Part shown: positions 14,817 to 23,267 of the stretch, in pieces
Layout: every line of letters starts with the position of its first letter
How positions within the stretch are numbered: the first letter of the stretch is position 1
From: a virus
DNA: 26,394 nt
Virus record (IMG/VR): IMGVR_UViG_3300021365_001482
Coordinates: 1 to 26,394 of that record
Strand: one strand, 5' to 3'
Made by a program: the position numbers and the translations under genes
The notes under the pieces: generated by a model
What the model saw: only the letters and a program-made list of their open reading frames with translations
Database searches by the model: none
What the model was told of the DNA's origin: nothing

Positions 14817-15615
14817 CTATAATTTTATTCAATCCTATTTTATTCATTATGTGTATATTCATATCTTTTATTTGACACTTGATGCCTCGTTCAAATGTAA
14901 AATTCCATTTGTTGTCCACATAGGAATCTACACTATCTTTATCTGTCACATAAAACAGTTTACTAGGCAACTGTTTGGGCCAATTAGTTTTAGCAAAATC
15001 ATTAATTGTGTGAATTGCTATGGCAAACGCAAAGTCATTTCTATAAATTGTGTTCCCAATTTGATATTTGAATCTGTAAAATTCCCATTCATTTTTTATA
15101 TGATTAATTAATTCAAATAAAATTTTAGTTCTTTCAGTTTTTTTAAAATAAAACACTGTGGCCCAACACATTTCAATACCAGTATCACTGACATATTTCA
15201 TTTCTTCAGTGTATCTAGATTCAAAATCTATGTGTTGTGCTTTGTAGTTGATTAGGAAATCTTCTTTACTGTGGAATACTTTGTTAAGATTGCTATTTGC
15301 CACAATGTAATCTGTATCCATTACAATTGTTTCATCATATGGAGATAAAGAATAAGCATCAGGTCTTGAAGTGTTGTTCCAAAAATCTTTGTAACGTGCT
15401 GTTGCATTATTAAAAGTTTTTGTTTGATTAGTTGATGGCTTGTCTACCACAATAACATGATTAAAATTGTTATGATCTTCGTTAAATTTGTCTGATGTGA
15501 TTAAACACACTGGCAAATCAAGATGCTTTTTTATCTGTCCTGCACAAAAGTTTGCCTGTTTAACATAGTCCACAGTGCTATTGTTATGTGCAAAAAGTAA
15601 AACTCCTTTTGACAT
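14803..15615 (-). CDS. GT8-like GT-A glycosyltransferase (pair 1, first member)
   Basis: This 270-aa paralogue of 13989-14816 reads 'YVKQANFCAGQIKKHL', 'VCLITS', then 'YSLSPYDETIVMDTDYI' with D100-T-D102 as the DxD motif and the same 'SPyD' turn. 'EMCWATVFYFKK' corresponds to the 'NVYCGFHYFQK' strand of its neighbour. The C-terminal half is helical and Lys-rich. AGGTGAG lies upstream of the ATG, at the very end of the preceding small gene, which it follows after 2 nt. Sugar donor and acceptor are unknown; the pairing suggests two successive transfers. Confidence 0.65.
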   Translation of the reverse strand: MSKGVLLFAHNNSTVDYVKQANFCAGQIKKHLDLPVCLITSDKFNEDHNNFNHVIVVDKPSTNQTKTFNNATARYKDFWNNTSRPDAYSLSPYDETIVMDTDYIVANSNLNKVFHSKEDFLINYKAQHIDFESRYTEEMKYVSDTGIEMCWATVFYFKKTERTKILFELINHIKNEWEFYRFKYQIGNTIYRNDFAFAIAIHTINDFAKTNWPKQLPSKLFYVTDKDSVDSYVDNKWNFTFERGIKCQIKDMNIHIMNKIGLNKIIDEIE

Positions 15616-15617
15616 GA

Positions 15618-15953
15618 TTAGATCTCACCTTTATCTTTCACTATTTGATTATATTCTACAAAATATTGATTAAGATTGCGTTGATACAAGTCAGTAATAT
15701 CGCTGTGAAAGGATTTAATGTCTGTAATTTTCACAGGAAGTTTATAATCATCAAGGAAGATTGCTTCATTAGTTTTCTTAATGTTCATTAGTGTTAACGA
15801 ATAATTGATAAGGTTTAAATCAACAGTGAATTGGTGTCCTTGAGTGTATAAGATATTGTTCTCAAGACATTTTTCTTTTAACAATTTTATTTGATTGTTA
15901 AATGTTTTTAGACGCTGTGCGTATTCCAAAGATTTTGATAAGGATTCATCCAT
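15618..15953 (-). CDS. Small DUF4376-like phage protein, possible tail-fibre accessory/chaperone
   Basis: This 111-aa product follows the pattern of the DUF4376 family often encoded beside phage tail fibres: an N-terminal helix, 'QGHQFTVDLNLIN', a helix, then 'IFLDDYKLPVKITDIKSFHSDI' and a C-terminal amphipathic helix. The position directly after the fibre block fits a fibre accessory or assembly role, which is inference. It is the first gene after a sigma70-type promoter (15966-15994). The predicted transcript would begin only a few bases before the ATG and no Shine-Dalgarno is present, so it may be translated leaderless. Confidence 0.5.
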   Translation of the reverse strand: MDESLSKSLEYAQRLKTFNNQIKLLKEKCLENNILYTQGHQFTVDLNLINYSLTLMNIKKTNEAIFLDDYKLPVKITDIKSFHSDITDLYQRNLNQYFVEYNQIVKDKGEI

Positions 15954-15965
15954 AATATTAAGAAT

Positions 15966-15994
15966 ATTATACTTGATTTTTGGATATAAGTCAA
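15966..15994 (-). promoter_or_regulatory. Near-consensus sigma70-type promoter (TTGACT-17 bp-TATAAT)
   Basis: On the minus strand TTGACT (15989-15994) is separated by exactly 17 bp from TATAAT (15966-15971), in the 49-bp gap between the structural genes and the accessory operon. It would start transcription near 15959, just ahead of the ATG at 15953. This is the only promoter-like gap between 16003 and 4985, so it probably serves the whole accessory operon. Confidence 0.65.
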
Positions 15995-16002
15995 ATTATA
16001 GA

Positions 16003-16869
16003 TTAGAAATTATCGCCAGAACCACGTACAACACCTGGTGCAGTACCAATTACATCTGTGATTGCTGTTGCTGTGTAGAAATAGGATCTTAGGTTACCAA
16101 TATTTTCGTCTGGATTACCACCTGATTGGTCTCTCCAATACACTGAGAATCTGATTTGGGTTGAGCTGGTTGATTGTACATTCACATAATAATCGTTGGC
16201 AGAGTATGCTCCACCTCCTGCATCAAAGTTTGATAATAGTCTTTGTGAGGCTCCTGTTAGTTCGAAGTTTCCTAATGCGGTTGTTGGAGTTCCATTTCCT
16301 GTGTGTGTTGTTCCATGAGCACTGAATTTTAAATTTCCGCCCATTACTGAATTCCAAGAACTTCCTTTTGAACTGCCGTCTGTTGTGCTGGATGAAATTT
16401 GAATGTATCCACCTGCATTAAAATAATGTCTTCTAGCATCTGCTGATGCAAAATTTACGTTCACAATAAGAGTAATATTTCCATTCCAAGAACCTCTAGT
16501 ATTGTTTCTAGCAAGTACAACTGATTGCTGTGTTGCATCAACTGTTAATCTATTTGTGCTGACTGTTGTTGCCAATGCTTCATATTGATCCCAACCTGTG
16601 TAACTCACGCCATCATTTTCTTTGATCAAGTCTCCTTGATTGACTGCTTGAATTAAACTTGATGCTGGGTTGCCACCTGTTTGGTGTTTGTATGCTTTTC
16701 TTAAATCTTCGTATGAATTGTTAATGTTCTGTGCGTTGATTAAATCACCAACTTGTACTGATTGTGTTGTAAGTGTTTGTCCATAGCCAGTATCACCTGA
16801 ACCATTTCCTAACACATTATCAATTTGCTGTCTTAGAGTATTGAATCTATTTGCTGTTACTAAAGCCAT
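16003..16869 (-). CDS. Virion structural (fibre/tail-associated) protein
   Basis: This 288-aa protein starts with 'ALVTANRFNTLRQQIDNVLGNG' broken by Gly-rich turns, then has two similar short segments ending in 'GDLI' (about 42-45 and 80-83). The C-terminal ~170 residues are rich in Gly, Ser, Thr and Asn, with alternating beta patterns typical of a receptor-exposed head domain. This organisation is familiar from virion proteins of T4-like marine phages (general knowledge); the exact position in the particle is not known. It has its own late-promoter-like element about 20 nt upstream (16890-16897) and AGGA before the ATG. It is the last gene of the structural block. Confidence 0.6.
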   Translation of the reverse strand: MALVTANRFNTLRQQIDNVLGNGSGDTGYGQTLTTQSVQVGDLINAQNINNSYEDLRKAYKHQTGGNPASSLIQAVNQGDLIKENDGVSYTGWDQYEALATTVSTNRLTVDATQQSVVLARNNTRGSWNGNITLIVNVNFASADARRHYFNAGGYIQISSSTTDGSSKGSSWNSVMGGNLKFSAHGTTHTGNGTPTTALGNFELTGASQRLLSNFDAGGGAYSANDYYVNVQSTSSTQIRFSVYWRDQSGGNPDENIGNLRSYFYTATAITDVIGTAPGVVRGSGDNF

Positions 16870-16884
16870 TGTATTTTATTCCTA

Positions 16885-18363
16885 CTAATTATTTATTAAA
16901 CGTAGTGCGACCTCAACTAATTTCATGGATTCATCTGGATTTGATTCTAAAGCAAAACCTACCAATTGTCCTTTTTTGGTAGCAGTTGCCATACCAAGAT
17001 CTTTCGCATATACTTTTTGACCTTTTTCAACTGGGCCTTCAACTTTAACTGGCACACGACCAACAAAAGCAATCGCTTGTCCTTCAGCATCTTTGTTCAT
17101 TAAAAATCCTGGACTGCCTGATATAACACCAAAAACATTTCCACCAAATGGACCACCATCAAAAAATGCTGTTGTTTCTGCGTCACCGCCAATTGCCATA
17201 ACCGTTCCCACATCGTATGTTTGGTCTGTTGTGTAGATCTCTGCCAAGTCAGCATAAGAAGCCTGTGTTGCTCTACCATTGAATACACTGGCAGTAATTT
17301 CTCCTGAACCATCTCTCAATGCCACTGTGTTGTTCACAGCATTTGTAGAACCTAAATAAGTTTGTGCACCAAACTCAATACCAGAAGCACTGTCTGCCAA
17401 ACCTTTGAAATAGTTTGCATGTACTTCATACCATTTGTCTGTCACTATACCTAAATTTTTATTACCAGTTCCTGGAATAATTCCATCTGTGTTAACAAAA
17501 GCAATTTCATTAACAGATCCAGAATCATTTACTTTTAAAGAAATCTTGTTGCCTATTTCATTGGCAATAGATCCTTCTGTGCCATTCTCGATTGAAACTT
17601 TTAAATCATTTGAATCACCCACTGTAAATCCTACATCACCAAATCTAACAATGCTAGAGAAAGCACTTGCTCCTGATCTGATATAATCAGATGCTTCAAA
17701 TCCGCCTAATCTATCTGAGTTGGATGCTGTACCCCAAAATCTGTGATCTGTGGATGTTACACCGTTTGTTGTAGATTGAGTATTGACTAATGTGATACCT
17801 TTTTTCACAACATCAAATCCTGTGATTGTGTTGGTTGGATCTGTTGTACCTATCGTGAATGCTGATGAACTGAATAGCATTGTAGTGATATTGTTAACTT
17901 TACCTTCTATGATAATTTGATTGGCATCTAGATTGTCTTTGATTTGTCTTGAAACAAATTGAGTAACTGTGCTACCTGTTCCTTGTGGACCTACAAGAAT
18001 GAAACTTGTTCCGTCCCAAGCATACAATTGACTGTTTGCTGAATCCCACCAAAAATCACCAGTGGTTAATCCTACTGGAGCAGTAGCACCAACTTCAGCA
18101 CCACCTGTTGTTCTAAATTTTGTTCCATCATAAAATTTTAATTTGCTTGAAGATGAGTCAAACCATATTTGACCGCCCAATGGACGACTTGGTTGACTGC
18201 CACTTGCAAAATTTTCTAATAGATGTAAAAAGTTTTCGTTTTGGATTTCACCGTAACCAGCGTAATTTTTACCTATAAAACGTAAGTTAGTTGTGTTGTC
18301 AATAGTACCGTCTTCTACAGTTGCTATCAGTGTTCCATCAAATTTGTTAACAATATATGCCAT
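16885..18363 (-). CDS. Tail-fibre-type protein with shared N-terminal module and possible self-cleaving C-terminal domain
   Basis: This 492-aa protein has residues about 1-130 shared with the two upstream fibre genes: 'NENFLHLLENFA', then 'GGQIWFD...LKFYDGTKF', then a second related unit 'GDFWWD...QLYAWDG' ending in 'LVGPQ'. A beta-rich shaft follows. The last ~123 residues (from about 370) begin 'YADLAEIY' and include 'VFGVISGSPGFLM' (about 410-422). This recalls the peptidase-G2-like intramolecular-chaperone domains that cleave themselves from trimeric fibres, with S415 a candidate residue; this is inference. A late promoter lies 18 nt upstream and AAAGGG precedes the ATG. Confidence 0.68.
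   Translation of the reverse strand: MAYIVNKFDGTLIATVEDGTIDNTTNLRFIGKNYAGYGEIQNENFLHLLENFASGSQPSRPLGGQIWFDSSSSKLKFYDGTKFRTTGGAEVGATAPVGLTTGDFWWDSANSQLYAWDGTSFILVGPQGTGSTVTQFVSRQIKDNLDANQIIIEGKVNNITTMLFSSSAFTIGTTDPTNTITGFDVVKKGITLVNTQSTTNGVTSTDHRFWGTASNSDRLGGFEASDYIRSGASAFSSIVRFGDVGFTVGDSNDLKVSIENGTEGSIANEIGNKISLKVNDSGSVNEIAFVNTDGIIPGTGNKNLGIVTDKWYEVHANYFKGLADSASGIEFGAQTYLGSTNAVNNTVALRDGSGEITASVFNGRATQASYADLAEIYTTDQTYDVGTVMAIGGDAETTAFFDGGPFGGNVFGVISGSPGFLMNKDAEGQAIAFVGRVPVKVEGPVEKGQKVYAKDLGMATATKKGQLVGFALESNPDESMKLVEVALRLINN
16890..16897 (-). promoter_or_regulatory. T4-type late promoter-like element (AATAAATA)
   Basis: AATAAATA on the minus strand lies 20 nt upstream of ATG 16869 and overlaps the last codons of the preceding fibre gene. 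It matches the NATAAATA late consensus. Confidence 0.5.
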
Positions 18364-18381
18364 AATACCCTTTGTTTCTTA

Positions 18382-18390
18382 TATTTATCG
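18382..18390 (-). promoter_or_regulatory. T4-type late promoter (CGATAAATA)
   Basis: CGATAAATA on the minus strand lies in the 30-bp gap between two fibre genes, 18 nt before ATG 18363. It is identical to the plus-strand element at 1192-1200. Confidence 0.6.
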
Positions 18391-18393
18391 TTC

Positions 18394-20601
18394 CTATGAA
18401 GTTAATGTAAGTGTTATCTCCCTGTCAAATGTCCACGCACCACCATTGACACCAAATTGTAATAATTTTCTTGTGGGAGCAAATGTGATTGCTCCAGTTA
18501 CGTTTGAAGCATTTGATAACTCTTCTAGCACCTGTTTGTTTGCATTACCTACCACAGTAGTTCTTTCCACAGTACCAACAGTACAAGTTGCACTCTGCCA
18601 ACCTGCCGCAGAAGTGTCTAAATTAATTGTGAAACTTACAAAGTTTGGACTTTCTGCTGAAAATTCAGCCGCCTGTATTGTGTAGTTGCCATCTATGTTG
18701 GCTGACACACCATTCACCACAGTTGTGCCTGAAATCACTATTGCTTGAGCACCTTCATAATAGTGCGAAGCAGTTGTGGTAATTTTAGTTGTTGCTAATA
18801 AATTTGGATCTTGTGCACCAAATGTAACACTGGAAATAGTTCTTTGCATCACAGTTATTGTTTGATCCACTTGAGCATAATTTTTTAAACTCGAGAAATC
18901 AAGTGTTGGTATTGTGAATCCGCCACCCGTTCCATAATCAACAGTCAACACTCTTGCTAAAGCACCATCGCTTCTTGCAGGGATCACACTGTTTGCAAAC
19001 ACACCCAATGGTGGTTCTGCAGATCCGCTTCCATATCCTGCAACAGGATATAATGTTTGTAAAACTTCTCTTGTGTTTAGATAATTGTTTCCCACAGTGT
19101 TTTGCGTAAAGCCTGAAACATCTAATTGTAAACTGATAATCGTTGAACCATCTGTGTATTCTTTTGTGGCAACATCAGAAGCATTTACTGGTGTTCCGAC
19201 TCCTGTAATTCTTTTGTTACTTAAAACTTCTATTGCCGCTGTGTCTGAACTTAATTTTAACGACTCAGCATTTTGACTTGTGATTGTAGATCCATTAATG
19301 TTTACATCATCTACATCTAAATTAACAAGTGTTCCTACAGATGTTAATGATGAACCTGCAACTGATCCGCCTAGAGCAGTTTCTGTTAGCACAGTGTTAG
19401 TGTTAATTTTAATACCTCTGCCTACAGCAAAGTCTAACCATTCCGAACTGGTCCAAGCATCTGTACCGTCTGCCCAAGCAAATGTTTTATCACCGTCTGC
19501 AGATTTTAAAGTAATTCCGCCACCGTCTGCTCCAGCATCGTTGGTTGTTACGCCATCGCTGTTTAAGTTTAATTCTATATTTTTATCTTCAACTCTTAAA
19601 TTTACTGTGTCGACTGATGTTTGTGTTCCGCCTACAGTTAAATTGCCATCAATGATTGTGTCTCCGCCTACATGTAAACTTGCTGTTGGAGTTGATTTGT
19701 AAATTCCAACTGCAGAAGCAGAAGCGTCTATTTTGAATGCAGAAACTTCAGCCGGCGTTCTAACTTTTATTTCAACATCTTGATTGGATAATTGATTTGC
19801 TATCGTGAATGCATTGTTAGTGAATTGTAATTTTGTGTTTTGATTTAATCCAACAGTTAATCCTGCATTGTTTTGAATTGTTAAAGCACCTGTAGTGATG
19901 TCATCACTGTCTGACACCAAATATTGATCTGCTGTACGCACAATGCCATTACCATCAACCAAAGATTCAGCAATAGTGGCTGTGCCTTTGTATTTGTAAT
20001 CTGTTCCTACTGTGTTAAATCCTTTTGATATCAATCCTGTTGGGTTAGACGCTGTAACAAGTTCTGTTATTCTTTCTGTCGATGTCGGCGTAAATGTAGC
20101 ATTTGAATGAACTCCAACAAGGTTTCCACCAACAAACATTTTAACGATGGTTTGTGTAGTATTTTGTGTGTCAATCACACTTGCCACTTGATGACCTGAT
20201 GTGCCTTGTGCTGTTGAATAAGAAGGTCCTACTAATTGTAATCTCACACCATCGTAGAAATACATTTGACTGGTAACACTGTTGATCCAAAGATCACCTG
20301 CAACCATGTTAGGTTGTGTTTCAGTTACTGTGGTTCCACCTGATGATGTAAATGCTGATCCGTTGTAAACTTTTAATCTATTTTCTGCTGTGTCAAACCA
20401 AAGTTGTCCTCTGATTGGATTTATAGGAGCAGATGCGTTAGCAAAATTTTCTAATAACTGTATGAAATTTTCATTTAATACTTCACCAAATCCTGAATAA
20501 TTTCTTCCGATCAGTGTTAAGTCACTGGAAGTGGTATCTAATTGACCGTCAATTAAATCTACAAGTAAACTGCCGTCAGTTTTATTCAACCTATAACTCA
20601 T
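18394..20601 (-). CDS. Large tail-fibre-type protein with shared N-terminal module
   Basis: This 735-aa protein has an N-terminal ~130 residues aligning with those of the genes on both sides ('NENFIQLLENFA', 'GQLWFD...LKVYNG', then 'GDLWINS...QMYFYDG', 'LVGP'). The middle is a repetitive beta shaft; 'TPTASLHVGGDTIIDGNLTV' is typical of trimeric fibre shafts. The distal ~200 residues form a separate Gly/Thr-rich region ending in 'EITLTLTS', a likely receptor-facing tip. The ATG overlaps the upstream stop by one base (TAATG) and GGAGGA provides a strong Shine-Dalgarno, so it is cotranscribed with the collar-domain fibre. No promoter is visible before it. Confidence 0.7.
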   Translation of the reverse strand: MSYRLNKTDGSLLVDLIDGQLDTTSSDLTLIGRNYSGFGEVLNENFIQLLENFANASAPINPIRGQLWFDTAENRLKVYNGSAFTSSGGTTVTETQPNMVAGDLWINSVTSQMYFYDGVRLQLVGPSYSTAQGTSGHQVASVIDTQNTTQTIVKMFVGGNLVGVHSNATFTPTSTERITELVTASNPTGLISKGFNTVGTDYKYKGTATIAESLVDGNGIVRTADQYLVSDSDDITTGALTIQNNAGLTVGLNQNTKLQFTNNAFTIANQLSNQDVEIKVRTPAEVSAFKIDASASAVGIYKSTPTASLHVGGDTIIDGNLTVGGTQTSVDTVNLRVEDKNIELNLNSDGVTTNDAGADGGGITLKSADGDKTFAWADGTDAWTSSEWLDFAVGRGIKINTNTVLTETALGGSVAGSSLTSVGTLVNLDVDDVNINGSTITSQNAESLKLSSDTAAIEVLSNKRITGVGTPVNASDVATKEYTDGSTIISLQLDVSGFTQNTVGNNYLNTREVLQTLYPVAGYGSGSAEPPLGVFANSVIPARSDGALARVLTVDYGTGGGFTIPTLDFSSLKNYAQVDQTITVMQRTISSVTFGAQDPNLLATTKITTTASHYYEGAQAIVISGTTVVNGVSANIDGNYTIQAAEFSAESPNFVSFTINLDTSAAGWQSATCTVGTVERTTVVGNANKQVLEELSNASNVTGAITFAPTRKLLQFGVNGGAWTFDREITLTLTS

Positions 20602-22631
20602 TATGCTCCTCCAGTATAAATGATGTAGTTTAATGTTAAGTATGGATTCATCACATCCATTGCTTGTCCTATTGTTCCGTCAATGCCACCTGAATTAGGT
20701 AATTGCTGAGCACCATTGGTGTTTGCTAAATCTGGTCCACTTGTTGTTGTTACAGCAGGATCTGTAGAAGCACCTGCAATGTTTCTTCCTGCAAAGAATT
20801 GATCACCATTGTTTGCTCTTAAATCGTGTTCGTGTTCTGGAAGGTTTTCTTTTGTAATAGTTTTATCTTCATTACCAGCACCTGATCCCAATGCATCTGC
20901 AACGGGCGATGTTACTCTGTCTGCTGAACCTTGTCCTAAACCAGGATTACTCATGTTGTCTTTACCTAGTGGAAATCTACCACGCATGTCTGGTAACTTG
21001 AAAACTGAAGAACTGCTTGGAGTTCCAAATTGTGTTCCAATTGCTTGAAACAGTTGATTGTAAACTGATCTTTGCACTTCTGCACCATCACACAACAACC
21101 AATCCGAAGGAGCAGTTGCTCCAGCATAAGGCATCATGGATGCTACTGGTGGTGTTGCTATTGAATTAGTAATTGCTCCAACAGTTGTTTTAAAGATTCC
21201 TGTTGTTCCTGATGTTCTATTGATAATAATTTCATCACCAACTGCACTTGTTGTTGTCAATGTTTGATTACCTATAAATGAATTGTTTATGCTTGTTGTA
21301 AAAGTTTTTGTTGTTCCGCCAGTTTGTCCATCAAATGAAACATCAACTGCTGTAACATCTCCCGTCAATCTAAATGTTGTTGCTTGGGCAATTTTATCAG
21401 CCGTTGTAGCACTTGTGGCATTTCCTGTTATACTGCTTGTAACAACACTACCTGCTTGTATTTGATTAGCATACACTGTGTTGTATCTATTTGTGGTTGA
21501 ACCTAAATTGTAAGTTAAATTTTGTGAAGGTAAAACAGACTGTGCTGTAACGTCACCAGCAAAAGTTCCTGTTCCACCAATGTTTGCATTAAGAGCCACA
21601 CCTAAACCACCTTTAGAAACAATTGCTCCTGTGCCTATGTTGACTGATGGTGATGTGCTGTTTGACACTATTGTGCCTGATGATAAAATATTTCCTGTGA
21701 CATCTAATGCTTCATTTGGATTTGTTTTGTTAATACCAACTTGTTGTTGTGAACTAATTCTCATCACTGTTGATATCGAGCCACCATTGTTTAATCTAAA
21801 ATCTATTTCTTCGTCTTGTGTTCCTAATTGAATTATACCTGCTTGATTTTCAACAAACATTTTGAATGTTCCAGCAGATCCAACTTCAAGACCTTGATCT
21901 GTTTTGATTTTTATAGGAAAATCTGTTAATGATGTTGTGTCTCCTCTTAAAAAATTTCCTGCGGCAACTGTTGAATTACCAACCACTAATGATTCTGCTT
22001 TTTCAGATGTACCATATAATTTGTTTACGTCTGCACCAAAGTTTGTTGCACTTAGATTTACTCCTGGATTCAATGCTGAAAAACCTGGAATAGTAATTTT
22101 AGGAGTGAATGAATTTTTAGAAATTATAGCAACTGTCTGTGCTTCAACTTCTAATTTAACAATGTTGTATGTTAAATCATCTGTGCCAGTTACTGATTCT
22201 GGTGTTGCACCAGTTGTTAATCCTTGACTGTATTGTGGACCTATTAAAATCCATCCTGATCCAGTAAACAGGTATAGTTGTTGAGCATTTGTATCTACCC
22301 ATAAATCTCCTGAAATACTTTCAGATGCACTTGGTTGATTGATTGCTTTTTTCAATCCACCTGCCGCTACCCAATTTGCTCCGTCATACACTTTAAGTTG
22401 ATTTACACCTGATGTAGTATCAAACCAAGTTTGTCCTTCAATTGGTCTTAATGGTGCTGAACTGTTAGCAAAATTTTCTAATATGTTTAAAAAGTTTTCT
22501 GATATAACTGTTCCATATGAAGTTGTATTCTTTCCTGGAAAATTGATGCTGGTTTGATTGTTAACAGTGTTGTCCTCAATCGTGATAGTGCCTTTGTTTA
22601 CAGCATCAGTAAAACTTATTGTATATGCCAT
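20601..22631 (-). CDS. Tail-fibre protein with C-terminal phage tail collar domain
   Basis: This 676-aa protein has the shared N-terminal module ('SENFLNILENFA', 'GQTWFD...LKVYDG', 'GDLWVD...QLYLFTG', 'LIGPQ'). The C-terminal ~180 residues contain a clear tail-collar domain (about 500-556: 'WLLCDGAEV', 'YNQLFQAIGTQFG', 'LPDMRGRFPLGKD'). It is followed by an H600-E-H602 motif of the type that binds a metal between chains in T4 gp12 and gp37 receptor-binding tips, and ends 'MNPYLTLNYII'. It is therefore probably a trimeric, metal-stabilised receptor-binding fibre. It starts 4 nt after the preceding stop, with AAGGA before the ATG. Confidence 0.85.
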   Translation of the reverse strand: MAYTISFTDAVNKGTITIEDNTVNNQTSINFPGKNTTSYGTVISENFLNILENFANSSAPLRPIEGQTWFDTTSGVNQLKVYDGANWVAAGGLKKAINQPSASESISGDLWVDTNAQQLYLFTGSGWILIGPQYSQGLTTGATPESVTGTDDLTYNIVKLEVEAQTVAIISKNSFTPKITIPGFSALNPGVNLSATNFGADVNKLYGTSEKAESLVVGNSTVAAGNFLRGDTTSLTDFPIKIKTDQGLEVGSAGTFKMFVENQAGIIQLGTQDEEIDFRLNNGGSISTVMRISSQQQVGINKTNPNEALDVTGNILSSGTIVSNSTSPSVNIGTGAIVSKGGLGVALNANIGGTGTFAGDVTAQSVLPSQNLTYNLGSTTNRYNTVYANQIQAGSVVTSSITGNATSATTADKIAQATTFRLTGDVTAVDVSFDGQTGGTTKTFTTSINNSFIGNQTLTTTSAVGDEIIINRTSGTTGIFKTTVGAITNSIATPPVASMMPYAGATAPSDWLLCDGAEVQRSVYNQLFQAIGTQFGTPSSSSVFKLPDMRGRFPLGKDNMSNPGLGQGSADRVTSPVADALGSGAGNEDKTITKENLPEHEHDLRANNGDQFFAGRNIAGASTDPAVTTTSGPDLANTNGAQQLPNSGGIDGTIGQAMDVMNPYLTLNYIIYTGGA

Positions 22632-22634
22632 TTA

Positions 22635-23246
22635 TTATCCTTCGTTAAAACCTGTCAAACTTTGAACTCTTACTGTGTAGTCAATCTGTATCAGTCTGTT
22701 TAAACTTTTTTGTACTGGGTGAAAAATTACATGTGTTAATAATTTGCCTGTTCCACTTGGCGAGTAACTTACTAATCCTAATTCATCAAACACATATAAA
22801 CTGTCTGATCCACTTGCTGTATCCACAGCATCTTGACCATTTGGCTCACCATAGTCTAACAAACAAGTTACAACAACATCTGTGTAATTTGTTCCATTGA
22901 TATGTCTTGTTTCTATTTTGTTTCTTTGCGGATCTAGGTTTGAAACTGATCTGTCGTCAACAATCTTTGTGTATGTTTGATTGTACAGTGTAGCATTTGT
23001 ACCTGTACTGTTTGGTGTAAGATATGTGATGATCCCTGTTGGGTCAACACTCGTTCCGCCGTTTCCAAACGACATTGAATTTATGAATCCTTGTCCCTGA
23101 TTAGCAACACTTTCTGCCAAAGCAACACTCATATTTTCATAATGAATTGCATTGCGTTTATCAACAAAAATCTTGTCTGATTCAGGATCGTGTATTTTAA
23201 TGTGTCCTTGTATTAATACACCGCTGTTGTCTTTAATTTTGCTCAT
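22635..23246 (-). CDS. Virion structural protein, fibre- or baseplate-associated
   Basis: This 203-aa protein begins 'SKIKDNSGVLIQGHIKIHDPES', a Gly-punctuated beta start, and continues with 'AIHYENMSVALAESVANQ' and 'FINSMSFGNGG' before several beta strands ('TDVVVTCLLDYGEPNG', 'TGKLLTHVIFHPV'). It resembles small structural proteins encoded next to fibres in T4-like marine phages; an adaptor role between baseplate and fibre is possible but is inference. CGGAG precedes the ATG and a late-promoter-like element lies about 22 nt upstream. Confidence 0.55.
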   Translation of the reverse strand: MSKIKDNSGVLIQGHIKIHDPESDKIFVDKRNAIHYENMSVALAESVANQGQGFINSMSFGNGGTSVDPTGIITYLTPNSTGTNATLYNQTYTKIVDDRSVSNLDPQRNKIETRHINGTNYTDVVVTCLLDYGEPNGQDAVDTASGSDSLYVFDELGLVSYSPSGTGKLLTHVIFHPVQKSLNRLIQIDYTVRVQSLTGFNEG

Positions 23247-23267
23247 TTTTGCTCCGTTCTACCATTG

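Noticed and set aside
20618-20630. TATAAATG on the plus strand as a late promoter
   Set aside because: It is inside the fibre coding region, on the wrong strand, and no plus-strand gene follows.
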